DNA of 64,000 bases, from positions 58,833-122,832 of the forward strand of contig DLMI01000118.1 in assembly GCA_002478145.1 (NCBI GenBank), written 5' to 3'. Source of the stretch: Acidobacteria bacterium UBA7540 (GTDB taxonomy: Bacteria > Acidobacteriota > Terriglobia > UBA7540). Both the position numbers and the translations under genes were made by a program. Positions 34,211-42,280 of this stretch are shown piece after piece. The notes under the pieces were generated by a model that was given only the letters and a program-made list of their open reading frames with translations, did no database searches and had not been told where the DNA came from. The first letter of the stretch is position 1. Each line of letters begins with the position of its first letter.

Positions 34211-36373
34211 ATGCCGCAAACCTATTTGATGCTGCTTTGGCACATGCACCAGCCCTATTACAAGGATTTGGCGCAGGGCCGGTACACCATGCCTTGGGCG
34301 CGCCTGCACGCGTTGAAGGATTACTTCGGGATGGTGGCGATCCTCCGGGATTTCCCCACCCTCCACATGACCTTCAACCTGGTTCCTTCGCTGGTGGTGC
34401 AAATACAGGACTACGCGCAGGAGGCGGCAGTGGAGCAGGCATACGAAGTTGCCTTCAAGCCTGTTCAAAAGCTTACGGAGGATGACCGCCGCTTTCTCCT
34501 GGAAAGCGCTTTCCAGCTCAACCATGAAAACCTGCTCAACCGTTATCCGCGTTATCGCGAGTTGTGGGACAAGTCACGAACTACCGACCCCGCCACGGCT
34601 GGACGGCTCTTCTCGACGTACGACCTGCTCGACTTGCAAGTGCTTTCACAGCTCGCTTGGTTTGACGAAATCTACCTTGACGGTGACCCCCAAATCAGAA
34701 AGCTTGTGGCGCAAGAACGGGGTTATAACGAAGGCGATAAATCTCTGCTTCACCTGAAGGAAGTGGAGATACTCAAGCGAGTTCTTGACGACTACAGGGC
34801 TGCCAGTGAGCGCGGGCAGATTGAGATTTCAACCTCGCCTTTCTACCATCCGATCCTTCCTCTCCTTTGCGACACCAACATCGCGGTGGAATCTCACCCT
34901 GAAGTCCGTATGCCGCGCCGCCACTTTCAGCACCCTGAGGATGCCCGCGACCAACTCCGCGCTGCGATCAGGCTCCACCAGGAAGTTTTCGGCAGCAAGC
35001 CGCGCGGGCTCTGGCCCAGCGAGGGAGGTGTCTCGGACGAGGTCCTGCGTCTGGCCGCCGAGGAGGGCTTCGAGTGGGCGGCAACAGACGAGGGCGTGCT
35101 GGGGCGCTCACGTCAGATGGATTTCGGCCGGAGAAGCGACGGGACCGTGGATGGAGGTTCTGAGCTCTACCGGCCACATGTTTTCTCCTCCGAAGGACGC
35201 AATATCTCCATCTTTTTTCGCGACCGCCAGCTTTCTGACTTGGTGGGCTTCGTCTACTCACGTATGGATCCGCACGCCGCGGCGGCTGATCTTCACCAGC
35301 GTATCAAAGCGGCAGGCCGCAGCACCTCGAGTAAACCCGCTGTGGTATCGGTTATTCTGGACGGTGAAAACGCTTGGGAGTACTACCCGGAAAACGGCAG
35401 GGAATTCCTTAAGAGCTTCTACGGCCGGCTGGCTTCTGACCCTGAACTGAAGGCTGTGACCGCCACAGAAGCCTTGCGGGTTACAGACCCCGGGCTTCTG
35501 ACCCATGTGCATCCCGGGTCATGGATCAGCGCCAATTTTGACGTTTGGATTGGAGCGGATGAAGACAATCGCGCCTGGGACCTGCTTTCGGAGGCGCGCG
35601 ATTTCTACGCTCAAAACAGCAGCAAAGCCGAGAAAAATAATGCCACGCTTGCACAACAGGAGTTGTGGGTTGCCGAGGGCAGTGATTGGTGCTGGTGGTA
35701 CGGTCCGGAACACTCCACCGCGAACGACGAAGATTTTGATCTGCTTTTCCGCACACACCTCAGTAACCTTTACAGGATGCTGGGAGGTGTTCCCGCCGAC
35801 GAGCTGGCGGAACCTATCAAGCGCCCCCACACCACAGCATTGCGCGTTCCGCCTACGGGGCTTATCCAGCCGCGCATCGATGGCGTGGTCACCAACTACT
35901 TCGAGTGGTTAGGCGCCGGCCTCTATCTGCCTGATCCACGCTCCGGCTCCATGCACGGGGCCGCAAGGGTTTGGGATGCGCTTTACTACGGGTTCAGTCC
36001 AGAGGCCCTTTTCCTTCGCCTGGATCTCACAGCGGCATTTCTGAAAGACCACCCTGAATTTCAAGTTCGAGTAAATGTGGTGGACAACAGCCACGCTCGT
36101 ATCCACGCCTTGATCGGGCCCACCGGCCTGGCCGGAGTGAATTTGTGGAAAGACGAGGAGCCGCTGCTCGTCCCGCTGGCGACGGGCGACCGACTTCAAG
36201 TAGCCTTCCACCGGATCTTCGAGCTGCGCTTGGATTACAGCCTGCTGGGATATGAGCAACACCAGCAAATCCGCTTGCAGGCTTCAATCTGGGCCAACGA
36301 GCTACCGCTCCAAGTGATTCCTCAAGAGGGCTGGATATCTCTCAGACCCACGGATGAACTCATTAACTGGTAA
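34211..36373 (+). CDS. glycoside hydrolase family 57 protein
   Basis: The 720-residue cytosolic protein begins with YLMLLWHMHQPYY, the GH57 region 1 motif (HQP). The catalytic nucleophile is the glutamate in GLWPSEGGVSDEV near residue 279 (region 3, WxxE-like), and other conserved regions include ISTSPFYHPILPLLCD (208-223) and the aspartate-containing segment SVILDGENAWEYYPENG near 385. GH57 enzymes act on alpha-glucans (amylase, 4-alpha-glucanotransferase or branching enzyme). The remaining 250 residues are a C-terminal domain with a beta-rich region. There is no signal peptide, so it probably handles internal glycogen. Confidence 0.88.
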   Translation: MPQTYLMLLWHMHQPYYKDLAQGRYTMPWARLHALKDYFGMVAILRDFPTLHMTFNLVPSLVVQIQDYAQEAAVEQAYEVAFKPVQKLTEDDRRFLLESAFQLNHENLLNRYPRYRELWDKSRTTDPATAGRLFSTYDLLDLQVLSQLAWFDEIYLDGDPQIRKLVAQERGYNEGDKSLLHLKEVEILKRVLDDYRAASERGQIEISTSPFYHPILPLLCDTNIAVESHPEVRMPRRHFQHPEDARDQLRAAIRLHQEVFGSKPRGLWPSEGGVSDEVLRLAAEEGFEWAATDEGVLGRSRQMDFGRRSDGTVDGGSELYRPHVFSSEGRNISIFFRDRQLSDLVGFVYSRMDPHAAAADLHQRIKAAGRSTSSKPAVVSVILDGENAWEYYPENGREFLKSFYGRLASDPELKAVTATEALRVTDPGLLTHVHPGSWISANFDVWIGADEDNRAWDLLSEARDFYAQNSSKAEKNNATLAQQELWVAEGSDWCWWYGPEHSTANDEDFDLLFRTHLSNLYRMLGGVPADELAEPIKRPHTTALRVPPTGLIQPRIDGVVTNYFEWLGAGLYLPDPRSGSMHGAARVWDALYYGFSPEALFLRLDLTAAFLKDHPEFQVRVNVVDNSHARIHALIGPTGLAGVNLWKDEEPLLVPLATGDRLQVAFHRIFELRLDYSLLGYEQHQQIRLQASIWANELPLQVIPQEGWISLRPTDELINW

Positions 36374-36380
36374 AGGATGG

Positions 36381-36570
36381 GATCGGATGATCGGTTGATC
36401 GGGAGATCGGGTGAACCCCACAGAGGCAACGATCTGTGCGGTTGCTTTTTGGGTTCAGCAGCCTACGCTCTCAGCGGATCGGGGGATCTGGGGATCGAGT
36501 GATCGGGTCAGCGCCCACAGCAGCAGGTTGACCAGTTCACCCGATCTCCCGATCAACCGATCTCCCGATC
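36381..36570. repeat. inverted repeat of 36 bases built from GATCGG units
   Basis: The arm at 36381-36416 (starts GATCGGATGATCGGTTGATC) and the arm at 36535-36570 are inverted copies with two mismatches; GATCGG-type hexamers repeat within each. It lies between convergent genes ending at 36373 and 36588 and may act as a bidirectional terminator. Confidence 0.75.
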
Positions 36571-36587
36571 CCGTCACTCGTCACTCA

Positions 36588-37736
36588 TCACTGCCCTTCC
36601 AGGAGCCAGCCGGGAACCACCACGTCCACGGGGTCGGCCCCAACGGGGAACGTAGTGAGCAGCGTGGCGGGATTTGTCTGAAGCACAGCCAGCGTCGAGG
36701 CGGCGGTGTCCGCCACCACCAGAAACCGTTGGTCGGGGGTGAGCGCCATGGCGCGGGGCTCGATTCCGAGGTGTATCGCCGCCAACAGGGTGCGGTTCTG
36801 AACGTCCAGGGCCATCACCGACCCGTCACCGGCGTTGGCGATGTAAAGGACAAGCGGGTTCTGCTGAAACACTCCCGCCACCGGCTTATGGCCAGTGGGA
36901 TAGTTCTGTTCCACGTTGTCCTGGTCAGTGTCCACGATGACCATGCTGGTCCCTTCATACTCGAAGATAAAAAGCTCTCCGCCATCCGGCTTGAGGACCA
37001 GGGCCCCGGGCCGAATGCCGATTTCGATGTTGGAAAGGAGTTGCTTCGTGGTCAAGTCTGCGGCGGATATGGCTCCTTCTTCCGTGTCAGAAACGAAGAC
37101 CTTGGAGCTATTGGGGAGGATAACCATGGGACCAGGAGCTTTGCCAACTTCGACGGAGCCCAGCACCTTCTGATCGTCCGCGTTCACAAAAAAGAGCCGG
37201 TTCGTAGCGCTGGAAGAGGCCACCAGCGTATTGCCGTCGGGCGTCAAAGCAAGGTCGGTGAGTGGCGTGCCCAGGCTGAGGCGTGTTGTCTCCTTGTAGT
37301 TTTCCGAGTCGATGAAAACGATTTGTCCTTTTGCCGGCTCGAGGATGAAAGCCCGGCGCCCGTGCGGTGAAAAGGCAAGGTCACGTGCGCCTTCCCCAAT
37401 GCGAAGCTTCCTCACAACCCGCAGCCCGGGGAACTCCACTACGCTGATTTCGCCGGAGGCCGATACCACCCATAATTCCTCGCGCTGCGGCCTCACCAAC
37501 ACCCGTTCAGGACGGGCCGCGACAGCCAACGTTACCAGCACGCGGAATTTCGCCAGATTAACTTCGGCGAGAGTCGAACTCTGCTTGTTGACGACGAAGG
37601 CGGCGTAAGCCTTGGGTGGGGCGGGCCGCCGGCGGCACCCGCTTGAAAACACCGCGAAACAAACCAGTACGACCGCGAGGAGTCGGAGAATGCAAGGAGA
37701 CGAGAATTCGTTTCGCGCGCTGGATCGTTTCATCAT
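36588..37736 (-). CDS. YncE-like beta-propeller lipoprotein
   Basis: The 382-residue protein starts with a signal peptide ending in the lipobox VFSSGC (C34), predicting a lipid-anchored surface or periplasmic protein. The rest is a seven-bladed propeller of YncE type: blades such as RDLAFSPHGRRAFILEP, LTDLALTPDGNTLVASS and RAMALTPDQRFLVVADT repeat every about 43 residues with SP(D/N)G turns. Such proteins may bind ligands or partners; no enzymatic motif is visible. It shares the minus strand with the aminotransferase upstream (gap 9 bases to 37746), so co-transcription is likely. Confidence 0.8.
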   Translation of the reverse strand: MMKRSSARNEFSSPCILRLLAVVLVCFAVFSSGCRRRPAPPKAYAAFVVNKQSSTLAEVNLAKFRVLVTLAVAARPERVLVRPQREELWVVSASGEISVVEFPGLRVVRKLRIGEGARDLAFSPHGRRAFILEPAKGQIVFIDSENYKETTRLSLGTPLTDLALTPDGNTLVASSSATNRLFFVNADDQKVLGSVEVGKAPGPMVILPNSSKVFVSDTEEGAISAADLTTKQLLSNIEIGIRPGALVLKPDGGELFIFEYEGTSMVIVDTDQDNVEQNYPTGHKPVAGVFQQNPLVLYIANAGDGSVMALDVQNRTLLAAIHLGIEPRAMALTPDQRFLVVADTAASTLAVLQTNPATLLTTFPVGADPVDVVVPGWLLEGQ

Positions 37737-37745
37737 TGAGGAACC

Positions 37746-38921
37746 TCAGGCGGATCTGGCTACACGCTTGAGGATTCTCGCTATCCCTTCTTCAAAGACC
37801 TCCGGTTTGGTCAACAGGCTTATCACCAAATTCCCCTCCGAGCTGAAATCGAAGAAATGGCCCGGATGAACGAGCACGCCGTCTTTGCTGGCAAGTTCCA
37901 TCGCCCACTCCTCGTCCGTTCGAATCGAGGGAAGCCGCAAGATGGCATACCATCCCCCTTCCACTACCAGCCGGCTTACAGGCTGGCCCGAGGCGAGTCG
38001 CGCGTCGAGCAACTTAAGATTGGACGTCACTCGTTCCAGTATCTGTGGCTGAAGCGTTCGGCGTGTCTCGAGCAACCCTGGTAATGCCAGCGCCAGGGGC
38101 GCGCTCACGGAGAGGTACGTGTCGGCGATGATCTCCATGCGGGCCAGAGCGCTTCGCAGAAGTTCCGGAGGTCCGTTCAGGACCAGCCAAGCAAGCTTCA
38201 TCTGCGGCAAGGCGGAGATTTTCGAGAGGCCGCTCAGCGTGAAAGTGAGCACTTCCGTGACGGCGGCGTGGCTTACGACGCGCTGCGGATCCGCTCCAAG
38301 GGGATAGTCGGCAAAGACCTCGTCGGCAACCAGAGCCATGTCGTGCCACTGGCAGAAGGTGAGAAGCTCAGCAAGTTCGCGCCGCCGAACAAATGACCCG
38401 GTGGGATTGTTGGGGTGGACCACCAGGATGGCGCGGGTGCGAGCGTCCAGGCGCTTTTCAATCGTGGGCAAATCGATCTGCCAGCCTTGGTCGTAAATCA
38501 GGGGATAAGCGACAACCCCAACATCGTTCAATCCGGCCAGGAAGTCAAAAAGGGGGTAGCTGGGCTGCGGCACCAGAACGGTGTCAGCCGAGTCGGCGAG
38601 AAGGCGGAAAACGTAGGAATAAGCTTCGCTGGTGCTTGTGGTCAGGAAGATCTGCCCCGGATCAAGCGCGATCCCGCGCTCGGCGTAATAGCTTGCCACC
38701 GCCTGGCGCGCGGGGAGCAAACCGCGGGGGTCGGGCTCGTAAGAAAGCGCCCGTGGATTTGCGAGTGCCTCGAGGATTGCATGCGTATCGAAAAAAAACC
38801 CGCAGCGCGTGGGGTTCGATTCGGTCAGGTCGAGCAGAGGAAGCCCCTTACGCCGCAGTTCTTCAATCGCTCTCGAGAGCCGATTCAGAGTGAGTGGCCA
38901 ATTGGTACGGGATGAGAACAT
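37746..38921 (-). CDS. PLP-dependent class I/II aminotransferase
   Basis: The start at 38921 (MFSSRTNWPLTLNRL) gives 391 residues; a longer frame upstream runs through an inverted repeat. The fold-type I aminotransferase pattern is clear: substrate-region LTESNPTRCGF, LTTSTSEAYSY and PSYPLFDFL, ADEVFADYPLG with the PLP-contacting aspartate, and the lysine of SGLSKISALPQMKLAW that forms the Schiff base, followed by conserved arginine-bearing C-terminal segments. Aspartate- or alanine-type transaminases are the nearest group. The substrate is not evident from context. Confidence 0.87.
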   Translation of the reverse strand: MFSSRTNWPLTLNRLSRAIEELRRKGLPLLDLTESNPTRCGFFFDTHAILEALANPRALSYEPDPRGLLPARQAVASYYAERGIALDPGQIFLTTSTSEAYSYVFRLLADSADTVLVPQPSYPLFDFLAGLNDVGVVAYPLIYDQGWQIDLPTIEKRLDARTRAILVVHPNNPTGSFVRRRELAELLTFCQWHDMALVADEVFADYPLGADPQRVVSHAAVTEVLTFTLSGLSKISALPQMKLAWLVLNGPPELLRSALARMEIIADTYLSVSAPLALALPGLLETRRTLQPQILERVTSNLKLLDARLASGQPVSRLVVEGGWYAILRLPSIRTDEEWAMELASKDGVLVHPGHFFDFSSEGNLVISLLTKPEVFEEGIARILKRVARSA

Positions 38922-38927
38922 ATAAGC

Positions 38928-39042
38928 AGTGACGAGTGACAAGTGACGAGCAAGAAGAACAGCCGTCACTTGTCAGTAGTCGGTTTTCTTGCAACTGGAC
39001 ACAGTAGCGTTGCTTGTCACTTGTCACTCGTCACTTGTCACT
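38928..39042. repeat. inverted repeat of GTGAC/GTCAC units
   Basis: The left arm (38928-38954, AGTGACGAGTGACAAGTGAC then GAGCAAG) mirrors the right arm (39013-39042, CTTGTCACTTGTCACTCGTC then ACTTGTCACT). The arms flank 58 bases and lie between two minus-strand genes. Confidence 0.7.
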
Positions 39043-39049
39043 TCGCGAC

Positions 39050-40018
39050 TTAGGCATTGACCGATTTTAATACCCTGAACAATCCCTCCAGGCACTCGCG
39101 CGTGCTTTCCACCTTATTCCCATCGGGGCGCGAGTAGGCGGTCTCCAAAGACATCGTCCCATCATAACCGTCGTTGCGCAAGGCTGTGAACTGCCCGCGG
39201 AAATCGATCAAACCTTCACCCACAGGAACGTACTGAAGCTTTCCTGTGGCGGGGTCTTTCTTTACATCCTTGATGTGCATATGGAGGAAAAGTCCACGGA
39301 CTTGGCGATACCCATCGGGGTAGGGAACCTCGCCGAGGCTGACTGCGTTGCAAGGGTCCCACATGCCTCGCAAGTAGGGCGAATTGATTTCCCGAAGCAT
39401 CCGGCCCAGCTCTTTCCCAGTCCCAATGTTGCATTCGTGCTCATTTTCAAGGAGCAAAGTGATCTTGTTTTGAGCTGCAAGCGCGGCTGCTTTGGCCAGG
39501 CGCTCGCGGACGTAGGGGAAAGCCTTTTCCGGTTCCTCCACCCTCCAATAACTGAAGACTCTCACCTTTGAAGTGCCGAAGAATCGGGCGAGCTTGAACA
39601 CCCCGCGCAGCAGACTCTCTGTGTCCTTATCCGTCAGGTCAGCGGCCATGAAAGTGTCACTTGAATTGGGGTGCGGAGAAGGCATTCCGGGCAAGTGGTA
39701 TTTGAAAATCGGCGAAGCAATCTCCGAGACCTTCAAGCGATGCCGTTCGATCAACTGTTTGGCGCGGTCCAACTCCTCCTGGGAAAGCTTTACCACGTTC
39801 TTCTGCCAGAGGTCTCGCAGCTCGCAATAGGCCAGAGATTGGCTTGAAATGAAGTCCAGAGCCTTCTCGAAGTCCTCCGTCAGCTCGTCCGTGATGATGC
39901 CGAGTTTGGATGTGAATAATTCTTTCGCCCGTCCCACGGGGGGAAACATCAGTTCAAAACCTGACCCGAGCAGCGCCGATAGGGAAAGGAAGCTCCTGCG
40001 TGTCAAAGTCCAAGCCAT
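39050..40018 (-). CDS. sugar phosphate isomerase/epimerase-like TIM barrel, Tat signal
   Basis: The ATG at 40018 has GGAGGG 6 bases upstream (an ATG 15 bases earlier does not). The 322-residue protein starts MAWTLTRRSFLSLSALLG, a good twin-arginine signal for export. The mature part is a xylose-isomerase-like TIM barrel: metal-binding residues in LLLENEHECNIG, MWDPCNAVSLGE and LHMHIKDV, ending with SLETAYSRPDG. Enzymes of this fold isomerise or epimerise sugars or inositols; secreted forms are usual in this phylum. It follows the cytochrome cluster on the same strand by 19 bases and may belong to the transcript, but its function need not relate. Confidence 0.85.
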   Translation of the reverse strand: MAWTLTRRSFLSLSALLGSGFELMFPPVGRAKELFTSKLGIITDELTEDFEKALDFISSQSLAYCELRDLWQKNVVKLSQEELDRAKQLIERHRLKVSEIASPIFKYHLPGMPSPHPNSSDTFMAADLTDKDTESLLRGVFKLARFFGTSKVRVFSYWRVEEPEKAFPYVRERLAKAAALAAQNKITLLLENEHECNIGTGKELGRMLREINSPYLRGMWDPCNAVSLGEVPYPDGYRQVRGLFLHMHIKDVKKDPATGKLQYVPVGEGLIDFRGQFTALRNDGYDGTMSLETAYSRPDGNKVESTRECLEGLFRVLKSVNA

Positions 40019-40037
40019 GAGGGAACCCTCCATTCTT

Positions 40038-41147
40038 CTATTGGACCAAGCGCGTGAGCTCCAGGAACGTGACCTTCTGCTGCGCCTCGGTGGTGGCTAG
40101 AGGGGAGTAATAATAGTAGAGGCTGGCCTTCACTCGCGTCTGAGTTCCCCGCGGCATTGGGAAGGAGAACGTCTCGGTCTTGGTTTCGCTGGGCGCCAGG
40201 CGCGTGTCCGTCACGACCCGGGCGCCCTTGATGAATACTAGATCCTCACGATTCAGGATGGCGCCACTTCGGTCTGCCACAGTGCGGCGGTAGATCCGTT
40301 GCTCGCTGAAATGACGACCGGCCAAGGAATCGGCGTCGAGTTCCAGTATCAGTTGACGCAATGATGACCCCGTGGGCACGTAGTGTCCCGCACCACGATT
40401 GGTCAGCTTGACGACAACCCGTAGCTGGTCACCTTCTCTGGTGGTGGAGAGGTCAGCTTTGATGGCCTTGTTCAATTGCTGGATGGAATGGCCGCCAGGA
40501 ATCTCGTGGAGATTGAGCGTCAGCGTTGCCGATCGTTTAATCCGAGGATCGACCACATCTCCTGCGATGCGGTACATATGGCATGTTTGGCACCCTGTTT
40601 CGCTTTTTCCGTAGGTGCTGTTCTTCCACTCGGAGTATGTCGCCAGGACCGGAAAGCCCTGCGAGTTCGAGTATTCGTGGCAGGTGATGCAGGCCAGCGA
40701 AGAGGTATGCAGCGGCGAGAAACGCGTCCCGTGAGCGGGCGAAGACAAGTCTTTGGAGGGCCCGCTTTTCACCAGCGTGAACTCTACTTTGGCCTTCGGG
40801 TTGCCGCCAGTCGTCGTAACCTCCTGGATGGAATGACAGTAGTCGCAGGTGACTCCTTCCCAGCTCACCTTTCTGCTCAGTTCAAGATCTCCCGTCAGAA
40901 CAGCTACTGGGGCGTGACAGGCGAGGCAATTCTTGCGGGCCTGGACACCGAAATCCGCCTCGGCTAGCTTCAGAGCATCCTGAAAGAGCCGACTCTCCAT
41001 CGCGGTTGCATGGGCCGATCTCTTCCAACCGTCATAGATGGCGCGGTGGCAGTCGCCGCACAGCTCTGCGCTGCTTGGCGGTTTCAGATCAGCGGCCATG
41101 GCTGTCGTGCAGAAAAACACCAGCAAAGCGCACGTTTCTCTGCGCAT
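40038..41147 (-). CDS. five-haem c-type cytochrome (cytochrome c554-like)
   Basis: The 369-residue protein has a signal peptide (cleavage after AMA, residue 18) and five CxxCH sites: CGDCH, CLACH, CDYCH, CITCH and CQTCH in the first 200 residues, in spacing like the c554/c-prime family (HSAHATAM, CEVCH-type motifs absent). The second half (from about 210) is a non-haem beta-rich domain with GHYVPTGSSLRQLILELD. It resides in the periplasm. It is the third cytochrome gene of a cluster with the MtrA-like and MtrB-like genes upstream, and probably passes electrons to or from that conduit. Confidence 0.88.
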   Translation of the reverse strand: MRRETCALLVFFCTTAMAADLKPPSSAELCGDCHRAIYDGWKRSAHATAMESRLFQDALKLAEADFGVQARKNCLACHAPVAVLTGDLELSRKVSWEGVTCDYCHSIQEVTTTGGNPKAKVEFTLVKSGPSKDLSSPAHGTRFSPLHTSSLACITCHEYSNSQGFPVLATYSEWKNSTYGKSETGCQTCHMYRIAGDVVDPRIKRSATLTLNLHEIPGGHSIQQLNKAIKADLSTTREGDQLRVVVKLTNRGAGHYVPTGSSLRQLILELDADSLAGRHFSEQRIYRRTVADRSGAILNREDLVFIKGARVVTDTRLAPSETKTETFSFPMPRGTQTRVKASLYYYYSPLATTEAQQKVTFLELTRLVQ

Positions 41148-41377
41148 TGGTCACCTCCCGGTGAGTGGACTTCATGGGTATCATAGAACATTTCCAGCAA
41201 CCTGAGCGGCGGCTTGTCAGGAGGCGGAGGCCAATCCAGGGTGGCCGGGTCGATTGCAGAAGACCGGCGCCGCCTTTCGCTTGTTTCCCCCTACAGCAAG
41301 GAGCGGCGTTGTCCACAGGGTTGTGAGGATGGCTACATATTTAAGGCCAATTCCATTTGACTTCCGCAATCTGGATC

Positions 41378-42220
41378 TCATGGGTTCACTTTCAATCCAG
41401 ATTGTATCGGGAGATTCGGCGTGCGCTGGGATAGCGGCTGCGTCGGCGGCTGTGGTTGGCTTTTAATCTTTGTTCCCTTTTGCTCTTCAATAGCCCGGTG
41501 GCACGCGTCGCAGACGTCCCCGCCCCCTTTTGCCGAAACGAGGAGGTTCTGCAGCGTCGATGCATGAGGGGCGTGGCAACTCAGGCATGACATCCTTTCT
41601 CCCCTGTGCAGCGGATCCGCTACTTCGGCAACCGGATGAGTCGCCCGAGGGTGTCCGAAACGCAGCGTGGGATCAAGCTTAATTTTCGGAATTGCTTCGA
41701 AATCGGCCTTTGAGATTTTTTGTAAGCTGAAGAGGGTTACCGCATCCGCCGTGCCGCGTTTAGGCGCGTGGCACTCAAGGCAGAGTGAATTCCCCGCAGC
41801 CCGTGTCTGTGCCTTGAATTCCGAGGAATGTGGATCATGGCAGGTAAGGCATTGGCCGTTCTTATAGGGACCGTGAAGCACGGGGTCTTTCCTGGTCTCA
41901 TGACACTTGGCACACAGGTCGCCTCCCGTAGCGACCAAGGTGATCGTTGTTTTGTTCTTTTCAGAGATGGCTTGATGGCAGTTCTCACAACCCATCCCAA
42001 CCGCCGAGTGGACGAACTTGCCTTCTTTCTTCTCAGGATGGCAGGTTAAGCATGTCTGAGACTTGATATCCTTTGGTTCAATGAAGGGATGCTCGATAGG
42101 TTCTTCAGCACAGACTTGAAACGGTGGTAGGAGAAAGATAGCTAAGAGCAACAAATGGAGGGTCAGGTTGAACTTACGAGCGGCTGCAGACCTTCTCGCT
42201 GATGCCAATGGCGTTGCCAC
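41378..42220 (-). CDS. seven-haem c-type cytochrome (doubled CXXCH)
   Basis: The 280-residue protein starts with a basic stretch, a hydrophobic segment (19-34) and a mature region with seven CxxCH sites: CLTCH, CENCH, CAKCH, CLTCH, CLECH, CLSCH and CDACH, several arranged as doubled-CXXCH repeats (spaced 14-25 residues). The C-terminal 30 residues are proline/glutamine-rich. It should be a soluble or membrane-tethered periplasmic electron carrier. It lies 61 bases after the barrel gene on the minus strand, with the five-haem gene 230 bases further on. Confidence 0.88.
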   Translation of the reverse strand: MATPLASARRSAAARKFNLTLHLLLLAIFLLPPFQVCAEEPIEHPFIEPKDIKSQTCLTCHPEKKEGKFVHSAVGMGCENCHQAISEKNKTTITLVATGGDLCAKCHETRKDPVLHGPYKNGQCLTCHDPHSSEFKAQTRAAGNSLCLECHAPKRGTADAVTLFSLQKISKADFEAIPKIKLDPTLRFGHPRATHPVAEVADPLHRGERMSCLSCHAPHASTLQNLLVSAKGGGDVCDACHRAIEEQKGTKIKSQPQPPTQPLSQRTPNLPIQSGLKVNP

Positions 42221-42280
42221 GAGGGGGCAGAACCTCCGAGCACTTAAGGCGGAGCAGACATGCCTGACCGCAATGACACA

